Position numbers and translations under genes: made by a program. A stretch of 64,000 bases of DNA, taken from positions 1 through 64,000 of the forward strand of contig DATNAQ010000179.1 of assembly GCA_035607415.1 (NCBI GenBank). The letters run 5' to 3'. The notes under the pieces are model-generated. The model made no database searches and was not told the origin of the DNA. It was given only the letters and a program-made list of their open reading frames with translations. How positions within the stretch are numbered: the first letter of the stretch is position 1; each line of letters opens with the position of its first letter. Below, piece by piece: positions 1-10,034 of this stretch. This DNA comes from JAQBQH01 sp035607415. GTDB lineage: Bacteria; Myxococcota_A; Polyangia; Palsa-1104.

Positions 1-1
1 C

Positions 2-148
2 GTCGAGCTGCGCCTCTCCGTCGCCGAGCCCAACGGCCGCGCCCGCGCGCTGTTCGCGAAATTCGGATTTGGCTTCGTCGACGGCGAGCACGGCCGCTAC
101 GACGGCGGCCAGCGCGCCCTGCACATGGCCCGTCCGGTCAAACCCTGA
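2..148 (+). CDS. GNAT-family acetyltransferase, C-terminal fragment
   Basis: Only the last 48 codons lie in the window; the 5' end is outside. The visible tail (…VAEPNGRARALFAKFGF…, then …RALHMARPV) is the typical C-terminal half of a GNAT N-acetyltransferase. It holds the helix after the acetyl-CoA site (N-x-x-A-x-x-L-F) followed by 'FGF' and a closing strand with a 'M' motif, as in RimI-like proteins. The family transfers an acetyl group from acetyl-CoA to an amine, and the substrate cannot be told from this piece. The frame is open from base 2 to the TGA at 146-148. Confidence 0.75.
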   Translation, partial: VELRLSVAEPNGRARALFAKFGFGFVDGEHGRYDGGQRALHMARPVKP

Positions 149-270
149 TTTTTCCCGCCCGGAAACGACTGGGTCCACAACAGCAAGGGGGGTCGCGGAA
201 ATAACCCTTTGTGATGTTCCGCATTTTTGTGTTACGTCCCCCCCGGGCAATTTTGGGACAGGGGTGTGTA

Positions 271-3200
271 ATGCGTGACCTTCGCTTCGGCTCTCTCGTT
301 CTCGCCACGGGTTTGGCGCTCTCACTGGCATCGTGCAGCGGTGGCACCGTCGACAGCGGCGCCGGCTCGGGGACGGCGGCATTGCCCGCGCGCTTCTCGA
401 TGCGCGTCGCGCACACGGACAAGCGCTTCGACGCGCCGTCGTTCGTGTGGCTCTCGGGCGCCACGCCGCAGAACCTGAAGCTCTCGGCGAGCGCCACGCC
501 GGTCGACGTCGCCTGGGCGTCGGTGCGCGCGGCGCAGTCGACGCTGAAGGTCTCGCCCGCGTCGCTGGCGAGCGCGCAGATCGCCGCGATCCACGACACC
601 GGCCGCGGCGCGATCATCGCGCGCTTCAAGCAGCAGGTCGGCGGCATCCCCGTCTTCAACGCGCAGATGAACGTGGCCATGCGCCGCGACAAGACGCCGC
701 TCGCCATCACCGGCGTGCTCGCGCCGTCGGTGAAGGTGCTGTCGGCCAAGGGCTGGGCGCTCGACGAGCGCACCGCCGTCGGCAACGCCTTCAAGGAGAT
801 CACCGGCTACACGCCGTCGGCGAACGGCTACAGCGCCGCGGGCGTCAACGGCGCCGGCGCCAACCGCTGGAGCTTCACCGTCAGCACGCCGGAGAACGTC
901 TACTTCAACCACGCCATCACCAAGAAGGTGTACTACCCGAACAAGAACGGCGTGCTGCCGGCGTGGTACGTCGAGCTCACCGTCGGCAACGCCGAGAACT
1001 CGGGTCAGAAGTCGCGCTCGTTCGTGTTCGACGCGGCCGACGGCAGCAAGCTCTTCGACCACAACCTCGTGGTGTCGGACTCGGTGAAGTATCGCGTCTG
1101 GGCCGACGGCACGGGCCCGAAAGGCTACGCGCCGATGGACAGCCCCGAGGGCAACGGCAACACGCCGTACGGTCCGGCCGCGTACACGCCGGCCGACGTG
1201 GAGCCGCCGTTCATCTCGTCGAACCTGATCCAGCTCGGCAACGTTCCGTTCAGCCAGAGCGCCACCGACTTCTGGCTCTCGTCGTCGGCGACGCACCTCG
1301 CCGGCAACAACGCCTACGCGTATGCCGACATCGTCGCGCCGGACGGCTTCAGCGCCGGTGACATCGACACCACCCCGACGTCGCCGGGCGTCTTCGATCG
1401 CACCTGGGATCCGAGCACGCCGTCGCCGTCGAGCACCAGCAACATCCAGGCGGTCACGACCAACCTGTTCTTCACGATGAACTACATGCACGACCTCTTC
1501 TACGACTCGGGCTTCGACGAGGTGTCGGGCAACCCGCAGGCGTCGAACTACGGCCGCGGCGGCGTCGAGGGCGACGACATCCACGCCGAGGCCCAGGACT
1601 ACTCGGGCCTCGACAACGCCAACGCCAACGCGCACTCCGACGGCGAGCACCCGGTCGTGCAGATGTACCTGTGGGACTTCAACCCGGGCAGCGCCTCGCA
1701 CCTCAAGGTCAACTCGCCCGCATCGGTCGCCCAGGACGACTTCGACGTCGGCGTCGGCGCCGCCGCCGGTCAGAAGACCTTCAACCTCACCGGCGACCTC
1801 GTCTACTACGTCGACACCACCACTTCCACGGGCGGCAACGGCCACAACGCCTGCAACGCGCCGTCGAACGCGGCTGCGCTCAGCGGCAAGATCTGCGTCG
1901 TCGATCAGGGCGGCGGCTGCGTCAGCGGCGCCAAGGCCGACAACTGCGTCGCCGCCGGCGCCGTCGGCATGATGATGGTGCTCTCGAGCGATACGGTCGG
2001 CGGCATCCTCGGCGCGACCGACCCGTCGCTCGACAACTTCGCCGCGCTCGCCGTCGGCAACACCGTCGGTACCAGCCTCGAGACCGCGATGGGCTCGGGC
2101 ACCGTCAACGTCACGATGATCCGCCCGCTGCCCAACCGCGACGGCTCGGTCGACGGCACCATCATGTCGCACGAGTGGGGCCACATCATGTCGAACCGCC
2201 TCATCGGCGACGGCAACGGCCTCTTCAACGCGCAGGGCTCGGGCATGGGCGAAGGCTGGTCCGACTTCGTCGCGCTGCAGACGTACATTCGTCTCACCGA
2301 CCTCTCGGTTCCGTCGAACAACAACTGGAACGGTGTCTACCCGATGGGCGCGTACGCGCTCGGCGGCGATCCGGTCTTCCTCTACTGGGGCATCCGCCGT
2401 TACCCGTACTCGAACGACATGACGAAGGACCCGCTGACCTTCAAGCACATCCAGGAAGGCCAGGCGATGCCGACCAACCCGCCGATCAACCCGTCGCCGC
2501 TGTTCGGCTTCGACCCGGCCGGCGCCGGCAACTCCGAGGCGCACAACGTCGGCGAGATCTGGGCCTCGACGCTGTGGGACTGCTACGTCGGCATGCTGCG
2601 CGACACCGCGAACCACTCGTATGACGACGCCATCACCACGATGCGCGACTACATCGTGGCGTCGTACAAGATGACGCCGATCGGTCCGACGATGCTCGAG
2701 GCGCGCGACGCGCTCCTCCTCGCCGCGCTCAGCAACACGGCCAAGCCGAACGACTTCAACATCTTCGCGGCGGCGTTCGCCCGTCGCGGCATGGGCGTGG
2801 GCGCCGTCGGTCCCGACTCGAGCTCGACCGATCTCACCGGCGTCGTCGAGAGCAACTTCGCGGGCGCCGATCTGGAGTTCGCCGGCGCGACGATCGCGGA
2901 CGACACGTCGTCGTGCGACAACGACGGCATCCTCGACAGCGGCGAGACCGGCACGGTCAAGGTGTACATGAACAACACCGGCTGGACGACGCTGACCGCG
3001 GCCACCGTGAAGCTGAGCTCGACCAACGCCAACGTCAGCTTCCCGAGCGGCGATACCGTGACCTTCGCGTCGACGGGACCGTTCGAGAGCAACGTGGCGT
3101 CGGTGAAGATCAAGATCACCGGCGTCACCGGCATCACCAACGTGCCGATCAAGATCGACCTCGACGCGCCGGCCATCGGCCCGACGGCGGGGCCGCGCTC

Positions 3201-4554
3201 GCAGACGCTCACCGTCAATACCAACTTCGACTATGCCAACGCCTCGTCGGAGAGCGACGACTTCGACGATCCGCACGGGCCGTGGACCTTCGGCCACGAC
3301 TCGACCGCGGGCTTCGGCTCGCAAGATTGGCAGACGGCGCCGGCCGACGGCACCTTCGACGATCTGTCGTGGATCGGTCTCGAGCAGCCGGTGAAGGGCG
3401 ATATGTACCTCGTCTCGCCGACGATCGCGGTCGGCGCGGCCACCGGCTCGCCGACGGCGACGATCCAGCACGCCTGGGCCTTCGAGCAGGGCCAGCTCGG
3501 CGCCACGATCTTCAACTTCGACGGTGGCACGATCGAAGTCAGCACCGACGACGGCGCGACCTGGAACCCGCTCGACGGCAAGCTCACGGCCGGCGACTTC
3601 AACGGCAGCCTCTACGACGGCACCAACGCGCAGGTCGGTCCGACCGACAACCCGCTGCAAGGTCGCAAGGGCTTCATCGGCATCAGCGCCAACTTCCCGA
3701 CGCTGCAGACGACGACGATCGATCTGTCGTCGTTCGCCACCATGAACATCAAGCTGCGCTTCCGCATCGGCACCGACAGCGGCGGCTCGGTCGCCGGCTG
3801 GATCGTCAGCGGCATCGCGCTCAGCGGCGCCAACATGCCGTTCCCGTCGAAGGCGATGCAGGGCGGCATGTGCCACGCGCCGGTGGCCAACGCGGGTCCC
3901 GACCAGTCGGTCAACGAGGGCCTGCAGGTCACCCTCGATGGCTCGGGCTCGACGGACGCCGACAACGACACGCTCACCTACGCATGGACGCAGATCGGCG
4001 GCCCGACGGTGACGTTGTCGAGCGCGACGGCGGCGAAGCCGACCTTCACGGTCGCGGGCGTCACGGCCGACACGGCGTATACCTTCGCCCTCGTGGTCAA
4101 GGACGCGCACCTCGAGAGCTCGCCCGACACCGTGGTCATCACCATCAAGGACGTGCCGGGCGCCGACATGGGCGGTAGCGGCGGTGGTGGCGGCGGCGGC
4201 GGTGGTGGCACCGGCGGCACCGGCGGCGGTGGCGGCGGCGGCACCGGCGGCGTCGGCGGCGGCGGCGGTGGTGGCACCGGCGGCGTCGGCGGCGGCGGTG
4301 GTGGTGGCTCGGGCGGCACCGGCGGCACCGGTGGCGGCGGTGGTGGCTCCATGGGCTCGGACGACATGGGCACTGGCGGCGCGGGCGGTGGTGGCGGCGG
4401 CGGCACGGGCGGCACCGGCGGTGGCGGCGGCGGCAAGAAGGGCGGCTGCAGCATGGCCGACTCGTCGACGTCGGCGACCCCGACCGCGGCCTTCCCGCTG
4501 CTCGGCCTCGCGCTCCTCGGCTTCGCGCTGCGCCGTCGTTCGCACCTCTCGTAA
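271..4554 (+). CDS. M36 (fungalysin-type) metalloprotease with PA, PKD and C-terminal sorting-like tail
   Basis: This is a secreted zinc endopeptidase of about 1427 residues. The ATG at 271 is chosen over an upstream ATG at 211 because it follows an AGGGG-type RBS and opens a lipoprotein signal (…LALSLASC). An FTP-like propeptide follows (about residues 90-200). The M36 catalytic part has HEWGH at 634-638 and a downstream GEGWSD whose Glu, about 661, is the likely third zinc ligand. A PA-type insert lies before the active site (about 524-614) and a PKD domain at about 1204-1294. A long Gly-rich linker (about 1299-1390) leads to Cys, a hydrophobic segment and an RRR cluster. The tail resembles MYXO-CTERM signals but lacks their exact consensus. 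Carrying both a lipobox and a C-terminal anchor is unusual. Confidence 0.93.
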   Translation: MRDLRFGSLVLATGLALSLASCSGGTVDSGAGSGTAALPARFSMRVAHTDKRFDAPSFVWLSGATPQNLKLSASATPVDVAWASVRAAQSTLKVSPASLASAQIAAIHDTGRGAIIARFKQQVGGIPVFNAQMNVAMRRDKTPLAITGVLAPSVKVLSAKGWALDERTAVGNAFKEITGYTPSANGYSAAGVNGAGANRWSFTVSTPENVYFNHAITKKVYYPNKNGVLPAWYVELTVGNAENSGQKSRSFVFDAADGSKLFDHNLVVSDSVKYRVWADGTGPKGYAPMDSPEGNGNTPYGPAAYTPADVEPPFISSNLIQLGNVPFSQSATDFWLSSSATHLAGNNAYAYADIVAPDGFSAGDIDTTPTSPGVFDRTWDPSTPSPSSTSNIQAVTTNLFFTMNYMHDLFYDSGFDEVSGNPQASNYGRGGVEGDDIHAEAQDYSGLDNANANAHSDGEHPVVQMYLWDFNPGSASHLKVNSPASVAQDDFDVGVGAAAGQKTFNLTGDLVYYVDTTTSTGGNGHNACNAPSNAAALSGKICVVDQGGGCVSGAKADNCVAAGAVGMMMVLSSDTVGGILGATDPSLDNFAALAVGNTVGTSLETAMGSGTVNVTMIRPLPNRDGSVDGTIMSHEWGHIMSNRLIGDGNGLFNAQGSGMGEGWSDFVALQTYIRLTDLSVPSNNNWNGVYPMGAYALGGDPVFLYWGIRRYPYSNDMTKDPLTFKHIQEGQAMPTNPPINPSPLFGFDPAGAGNSEAHNVGEIWASTLWDCYVGMLRDTANHSYDDAITTMRDYIVASYKMTPIGPTMLEARDALLLAALSNTAKPNDFNIFAAAFARRGMGVGAVGPDSSSTDLTGVVESNFAGADLEFAGATIADDTSSCDNDGILDSGETGTVKVYMNNTGWTTLTAATVKLSSTNANVSFPSGDTVTFASTGPFESNVASVKIKITGVTGITNVPIKIDLDAPAIGPTAGPRSQTLTVNTNFDYANASSESDDFDDPHGPWTFGHDSTAGFGSQDWQTAPADGTFDDLSWIGLEQPVKGDMYLVSPTIAVGAATGSPTATIQHAWAFEQGQLGATIFNFDGGTIEVSTDDGATWNPLDGKLTAGDFNGSLYDGTNAQVGPTDNPLQGRKGFIGISANFPTLQTTTIDLSSFATMNIKLRFRIGTDSGGSVAGWIVSGIALSGANMPFPSKAMQGGMCHAPVANAGPDQSVNEGLQVTLDGSGSTDADNDTLTYAWTQIGGPTVTLSSATAAKPTFTVAGVTADTAYTFALVVKDAHLESSPDTVVITIKDVPGADMGGSGGGGGGGGGGTGGTGGGGGGGTGGVGGGGGGGTGGVGGGGGGGSGGTGGTGGGGGGSMGSDDMGTGGAGGGGGGGTGGTGGGGGGKKGGCSMADSSTSATPTAAFPLLGLALLGFALRRRSHLS
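4171..4440 (+). repeat. Low-complexity GGC/GGT repeat coding a poly-Gly linker
   Basis: The stretch is made almost only of GGC, GGT and ACC codons in the 3' part of the M36 protease. It encodes Gly runs interrupted by TGG, VGG and a DDM patch. On the opposite strand it reads as long Pro/Arg-rich open frames, which are artefacts. Such tracts are prone to slippage and assembly error. Confidence 0.85.
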
Positions 4555-4584
4555 ATCCCCTCGAATCTGAGACAATCGAATCAA

Positions 4585-4616
4585 CAGCAGCGTGGCTGGA
4601 AACGGCCACGCTGCTG
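4585..4616 (+). terminator. Perfect 12-bp stem hairpin after the M36 gene
   Basis: CAGCAGCGTGGC (4585-4596) pairs perfectly with GCCACGCTGCTG (4605-4616) around an 8-nt loop, 31 nt after the stop codon. No T-run follows, so it may be an RNA-stabilising hairpin or a weak terminator rather than a classical intrinsic one. Confidence 0.55.
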
Positions 4617-4640
4617 CCTATTCACCGAGAGAGGTGCCCG

Positions 4641-4856
4641 ATGGCGCTCACCGACGACCGCGGCCTCTACACGACCTACCTGAAGACCTGGGGCAAGGTG
4701 AAGAGCGGCGCCAACATCGCCGCCGAGTACGCGACGGCCGACTGGCAGGAGGCGGCGGCGATGACGCTCGCCGTCTACGACGCGCAGGTCGACTGCGGGC
4801 TACGCAACAAAGCCGAAATCCTGCAAGCGCTGCAAGACCTCTTGCAGATCGACTGA
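4641..4856 (+). CDS. Small hypothetical protein (71 aa)
   Basis: I do not recognise a family. The ATG at 4641 is preceded by GAGAGAGG with good spacing, which supports the start. The product is a soluble, mostly helical-looking protein (…TYLKTWGKVKSGANIAAEY…, then …NKAEILQALQDLLQID) with a single Cys and no signal peptide or membrane segment. It sits between the terminator-like hairpin and a ferritin-like gene 20 bp downstream in another frame, so the two may be cotranscribed. A longer frame running through this gene in a different register is not needed to explain either protein. Confidence 0.6.
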   Translation: MALTDDRGLYTTYLKTWGKVKSGANIAAEYATADWQEAAAMTLAVYDAQVDCGLRNKAEILQALQDLLQID

Positions 4857-4876
4857 CCGCACCTACCGTCGGTGGC

Positions 4877-5452
4877 ATGACCGTACCGACGAAGAAGACG
4901 CGTCTGTTCACTCGCCGCGACGCCAACCGCGACGACTTCATCGACAAGCTGACCCAACGCTGGGTCGTGGAACGGGCGGCCGTGACCCTGTATGGCGTGG
5001 CGATCGCACGCCTGCACGTCAACGTGCTGTTGCGCGACCTCATGCCCGACCTCGAGCGCTTCAAGAACGAAGAGCAGCTTCACGCCGACATGATCGAGCA
5101 GCTCCTCGGCGAGCTCGGCCACGGCGACGTGCACGGCGAGCACGCCACGCCGGCAGTGAACCTGGCGGCGAGCGCGATGGCGGCGCTCCTCGAGTCGGTG
5201 CGCGCGCCGACGGCGACGGCGCGCAGCATCCTCGGCGCGCTGCTCATGGCCGAGCGGCTCGACGTGGGCGGCTGGGAGCTTCTGACCGAGCTGGCGAAAG
5301 AGGTCGAGCTCGACGAGGACTACCTGCGCAGCTTCCGCGCCGCGGGGCGCGAGGAGCAACAGCACGAGCACGTCCTCCACGCGCACGTGCTCAGGCTCGA
5401 GCGCGAGGTGCTGCTGCACGAGCGGCTGCCGACGATGATGCCGATTTCCTGA
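4877..5452 (+). CDS. Ferritin-like four-helix-bundle protein
   Basis: The 191-residue soluble protein has a ferritin-like pattern: paired Glu/His motifs in amphipathic helices (NEEQLHADMIEQLL near 75-88 and REEQQHEHVLHAHVL near 160-175), spaced as in di-iron carboxylate proteins. It could bind or oxidise iron, or be a structural relative. The start at ATG 4877 gives MTVPTKKTRLF…; the frame is open further upstream, but there it would overlap the 71-aa gene. The gene is convergent with spoVR, separated by 33 bp. Confidence 0.65.
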   Translation: MTVPTKKTRLFTRRDANRDDFIDKLTQRWVVERAAVTLYGVAIARLHVNVLLRDLMPDLERFKNEEQLHADMIEQLLGELGHGDVHGEHATPAVNLAASAMAALLESVRAPTATARSILGALLMAERLDVGGWELLTELAKEVELDEDYLRSFRAAGREEQQHEHVLHAHVLRLEREVLLHERLPTMMPIS

Positions 5453-5485
5453 TTTCCGGATGTTCGCGAGCGACGAGCTCGCCCG

Positions 5486-7002
<1,517 letters not shown>

Positions 7003-7006
<4 letters not shown>

Positions 7007-7437
7007 TTGGGTTCACCCATTTTCAAGCAATCATCGAGCGCCGACATGAACAGCTCTCTCGGCGCCGCGTTCACCAGCGTCAGCTTGGCGAAGATTCCAT
7101 GCGAGCGGCGGAACCACTCGGTGAACGCCTTTCCGCCGTGATGCGCGGTGAGCGTCCACGGCTTGTCGGCGCGTCGCTGGTCTTCATTTCCCACCATCGC
7201 CATGAGCCCGCTGGACGAGTCGCCGAACTCGACGAGCTGCATCGGATTCGGCGAGCCATCCTCCTTCACCAGCGGCAAAGAGTCACGCCGCGCATGGCCG
7301 GCGAGATTGGCCGCGGCGGCCGCCGCGTCGAGGCGCATCGCACACGAGTCGCGCCACGTCGGCGGCAGCCTGGCCGACACGTCGGCGTAGGCCGGCGCCG
7401 CCCACACGAGCATCAATGTGAGCAGCGCCCGCGTCAC
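7003..7437 (-). CDS. Small exported protein of the prkA-spoVR operon
   Basis: About 144 residues with an N-terminal signal peptide (…TLMLVWAAPAYA followed by DVSARL). The chosen GTG at 7437 shares its G with the upstream TAG stop, which implies translational coupling; an ATG at 7458 would add seven residues and overlap by 22 nt. I recognise no family. It shares with its upstream neighbour the plan of signal peptide, two Cys, a central strand-rich part and a C-terminal 'ALDDCLKMGE'-type end (neighbour: 'LLDECLMEAE'), so the two look like diverged paralogues. Both likely act in the periplasm. Confidence 0.65.
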
Positions 7438-7925
7438 TACTCCGCCTCCATCAGGCACTCGTCGAGCAGCGGCTGCATCTTCGCCGCGAACGCGAGCCCG
7501 CTGTCGTCCGAATCGTCGGCGATGACCGTCAGGTCGTAATGCCCCACGCGCCGATGCAGCGCGAACGAGCCCGCCACCGGCGTCGGCGCCTCCTCCCAGT
7601 CGAACACCGACGGCGAATCATCGTTCGGCCGATATTCGATGCGCGCCGAATACTGCGGCAACAGGCGCAGCTCGGCCCACGCCGAGTGCACGCTCCACGC
7701 CTGCAGCACGTCCGCCTGGCCGAGCTCCTCCGACACGTCGCCCAACCTCAGCTTCGCCTTCTCCATGCGCGTCACGCACGCATCGACCCACGGCGCGCGG
7801 ATCGACGCCGGCGGCGCCGGCACGCGATCCTGCGTCGCGACGAAGACGTCCGCCGCCAGCGCCACGGCCAGAAGCAGCGGCGCGCGCAACCAGCGCCCGT
7901 TTGCCACCAACACCGAAGGCAGCAT
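7437..7925 (-). CDS. Small exported or membrane-anchored protein, paralogue of the next gene
   Basis: The 162-residue product starts at ATG 7925, which overlaps the TGA of the DUF444 gene (TGATG). A longer in-frame extension to 8129 would run inside that gene and is rejected. The N-terminus has a hydrophobic segment (LRAPLLLAVALAADVFVA) acting as a signal or anchor. The rest is a soluble domain with two Cys, one near 'DACVTRMEKAKL' and one in the terminal 'LLDECLMEAE'. Function is unknown; tight coupling suggests a role with the PrkA/DUF444/SpoVR system at the envelope. Confidence 0.65.
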   Translation of the reverse strand: MLPSVLVANGRWLRAPLLLAVALAADVFVATQDRVPAPPASIRAPWVDACVTRMEKAKLRLGDVSEELGQADVLQAWSVHSAWAELRLLPQYSARIEYRPNDDSPSVFDWEEAPTPVAGSFALHRRVGHYDLTVIADDSDDSGLAFAAKMQPLLDECLMEAE

Positions 7926-9031
7926 CACTTGCCCTTCCCGAGGAAATCGCGGATCGAATCCATGATGGACTCCTTTCCTTTGATCTCGCTGGTGGTGAGA
8001 TTGCCGTCGTCGTCGAAGTGCTCCTGCAGATCCTTGATGAACTGCCCCGAGCCGTACGGGCTTTCGACCTGCCCGTAACAAAACAGGTTCACGGCCGGTA
8101 AAATATTCGATTTCAAGATTTCGATGCACGTGACCGTGTCGTCGACGGACCAGTTGTCACCGTCGGAGAAATGGAACGGATAGATGTTCCACTCGGTCGG
8201 CGGATATTCCTCGGTAATCAATTTGCTGCACAGCTTGTAAGCCGAGGAAATCATGGTTCCGCCGCTCTCGCGCGTGCGGAAGAAGGTCTCGCGGTCGACC
8301 TCCTTGGCCATCGCGTCGTGGATGATGTAGCGGCTCTCGATTCCCTGATACTGCGAGCGCAGCCACGTATCGATCCAGAAGCTCTCGATGCGCACGATCT
8401 CTTTTTGCTCGTCGCCCATCGATCCCGACACGTCCATCATGTAGATGATGACGGCGTTCGACTGCGGCAGCGGATCCGAGCGCCACGAGCGGTAGCGCTT
8501 GTCCTCGCGCACCGGCACGATCAGCGGATTCTTCGGATCGTACGTTCCCGACGCGATCTGCCGGCGCAGCGCCTGCTTGAACGTGCGGCGGAAGTGGCGC
8601 AGCGACTCCGGCCCGGTGTTGCGCACGCCGGTGTAGCGATCCTTGCGCGCGACGATGCGCTCCTTGCCCTTCGGCTCGATGCGCGGCAGCCGCAATTCCT
8701 CGCCGAGGATCTGCGCCAGCTCCTCCATCGTCACGTCGACCTCGAGCAGATGCTCGCCCGGCCGATCGCCCGCTTTGCCTTCGCCCGGCTGCGGCTGTCC
8801 CTGCCCGAGCGCGTCGCCCGGATCGCCGTCGCCCTGCCCGACGCCGCCGGTCTGCTTGTTGCCGAAGCGGAAGTGCGGAATGTCGATCTGCGGCAGCGGG
8901 ATCGACACCACCTCCTTGCCCTTTTTGCCGAGCATCTCGCCCTGCGTGATGTACTTGCGCAGGTTCTGCTTGATCTTGCCGCGCACGATCTCGCGGAAGC
9001 GGCGATGATCCTGGTCGATACGCAAACTCAT
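7925..9031 (-). CDS. yeaH: DUF444 (YeaH/YhbH) family protein with VWA-like fold
   Basis: The 368-residue product is close to the usual family length. Landmarks are an N-terminal basic helical part, a Gly/Gln-rich linker (about 75-100), KDRYTGVRNTGPESL, and a VWA/MIDAS-like DVSGSMG motif in the second half, followed by FRTRESGGTMISSAYKL and FHFSDGDNWS. In E. coli yeaH is cotranscribed with the kinase gene yeaG (prkA) and takes part in stress and nitrogen-starvation responses; the biochemical role is not established. ATG 9031 overlaps the upstream stop in ATGA fashion. Confidence 0.95.
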   Translation of the reverse strand: MSLRIDQDHRRFREIVRGKIKQNLRKYITQGEMLGKKGKEVVSIPLPQIDIPHFRFGNKQTGGVGQGDGDPGDALGQGQPQPGEGKAGDRPGEHLLEVDVTMEELAQILGEELRLPRIEPKGKERIVARKDRYTGVRNTGPESLRHFRRTFKQALRRQIASGTYDPKNPLIVPVREDKRYRSWRSDPLPQSNAVIIYMMDVSGSMGDEQKEIVRIESFWIDTWLRSQYQGIESRYIIHDAMAKEVDRETFFRTRESGGTMISSAYKLCSKLITEEYPPTEWNIYPFHFSDGDNWSVDDTVTCIEILKSNILPAVNLFCYGQVESPYGSGQFIKDLQEHFDDDGNLTTSEIKGKESIMDSIRDFLGKGK

Positions 9032-9729
9032 CGATAGGGCCCTCCGGCCGCGGGTACCGCGGGCCGTTCACCTAGAATGTGCATCACTTGATTGCCGTCG
9101 GCACGCAGCCGCTCGATGCGACGCGCGTACCACTCGGTGAAGCCGCACGCGCCGCAGAAGTGCACCGCGAACTCGCCGATCGAGCGGCCGCCGACGACGG
9201 CGACGGGCAGCGCCTCGCTGCCGTGCTCGCGAAACGGATGGACCACGCGCCGCGCGGCAACCCGGCAGCGCACGCACGCTTCGTCCTCGGCGATGCCGAC
9301 CTTTTCGCTGTCGCCGAGGCCCCAGGCGAACCACTCGCAGCGCCCGCAGCGATCGCACACCAACATGGCGAACCGCCCGCGCTCGTCGAGGTTGGTGAAC
9401 GGCCATACCGTCAGCTCGGTGGCGCTCGCCAGCGGCGTCGACGGCCACTCGTGCAGGCGCGCGACGAGCAGGTGCGGCTGTCCGTCGCAATCGGCGCAGC
9501 GCACGCGCTCGTCGACGACGCGGCGCACCGCGCCCGCGCGCTCGGTCAGCTCCTTCGAGCCGCTGTACCACAGCGTGTAGCCACACTCGCTGCAGATGAT
9601 CGTGTCGAGCGGCGCGACGCAGTCGAGGTCGCCGAGCGGCCGCGTCTGGAAGAAGGCGTGCTCCTGCATCTCGCGCACCTTCCAGAACGCGAGGCCGCCG
9701 CACTGCTTGCACTCCGACGGCGCCTTCAT
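9028..9729 (-). CDS. Zinc-ribbon protein C of the prkA operon (three ribbon units)
   Basis: The 233-residue soluble protein has three repeated units. Each pairs an N-terminal Cys knuckle (CKQCGG, CADCD, CVRC) with a C-terminal one followed by an aromatic motif (CSECGYTLWY, CDRCGRCEWFAWG, CGACGFTEWYA). Each unit should bind one zinc ion. The protein ends in GGPYR, like its two upstream paralogues (RGPYR). The start ATG 9729 overlaps the upstream TGA. No catalytic motif is visible; a protein- or nucleic-acid-binding adaptor role is inference. Confidence 0.75.
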   Translation of the reverse strand: MKAPSECKQCGGLAFWKVREMQEHAFFQTRPLGDLDCVAPLDTIICSECGYTLWYSGSKELTERAGAVRRVVDERVRCADCDGQPHLLVARLHEWPSTPLASATELTVWPFTNLDERGRFAMLVCDRCGRCEWFAWGLGDSEKVGIAEDEACVRCRVAARRVVHPFREHGSEALPVAVVGGRSIGEFAVHFCGACGFTEWYARRIERLRADGNQVMHILGERPAVPAAGGPYR

Positions 9730-10034
9730 CGATACGGCCCCCGATTGCGCTCGCGCTCCTCGCCGTCGAGGAGAAAGATGCCGTTCGGCTCGTCCGCCTT
9801 CAGATCCTCGAGGCCGTGCGCGTACCACTCGGTGAATCCGCAGCCCTTGCAGATGTAGGTCTCGAACGCGCCGACGCCGCTGTAGAGCTTGAAGAACTTC
9901 TGCTGCAGGACGACGTTGAGCGGCGCGATCGGCTTCTCGAACGGCGCCGCCTCGCCGCGCTCGTGCATCTCGGCGATGTGCCACACCTGCCGGCACTCGC
10001 AGTGCGGACACGTCAGATCGCGCTTGAGGCTCAT
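9726..10034 (-). CDS. Zinc-ribbon protein B of the prkA operon (one unit)
   Basis: The 102-residue protein has a single ribbon unit: CPHCECRQVWHIAEM near the N-terminus and CKGCGFTEWYAHGLEDL about 55 residues later. The insert between them may form a beta-sheet cap. The C-terminus is RNRGPYR, shared with both neighbours. The start ATG 10034 overlaps the previous gene's stop (ATGA), as does its own stop with the next start. It is the simplest of the three paralogues and probably shows the ancestral unit. Confidence 0.75.
   Translation of the reverse strand: MSLKRDLTCPHCECRQVWHIAEMHERGEAAPFEKPIAPLNVVLQQKFFKLYSGVGAFETYICKGCGFTEWYAHGLEDLKADEPNGIFLLDGEERERNRGPYR

Noticed and set aside
322..4584. 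Very long open frame on the minus strand opposite the M36 protease, and Arg/Pro-rich frames beside it
   Set aside because: It has Arg/Val/Asp-rich low-complexity composition and no family motif; it mirrors the codon bias of the real gene on the other strand.
4592..4876. Upstream extension of the ferritin-like gene
   Set aside because: It would run through the hairpin and the 71-aa gene in another frame; ATG 4877 gives a normal protein.
5466..5482. GCGAGC…GCTCGC inverted repeat between the ferritin-like and spoVR genes as a bidirectional terminator
   Set aside because: Only 6 bp of stem and no T-run; such repeats are expected by chance at this GC content.
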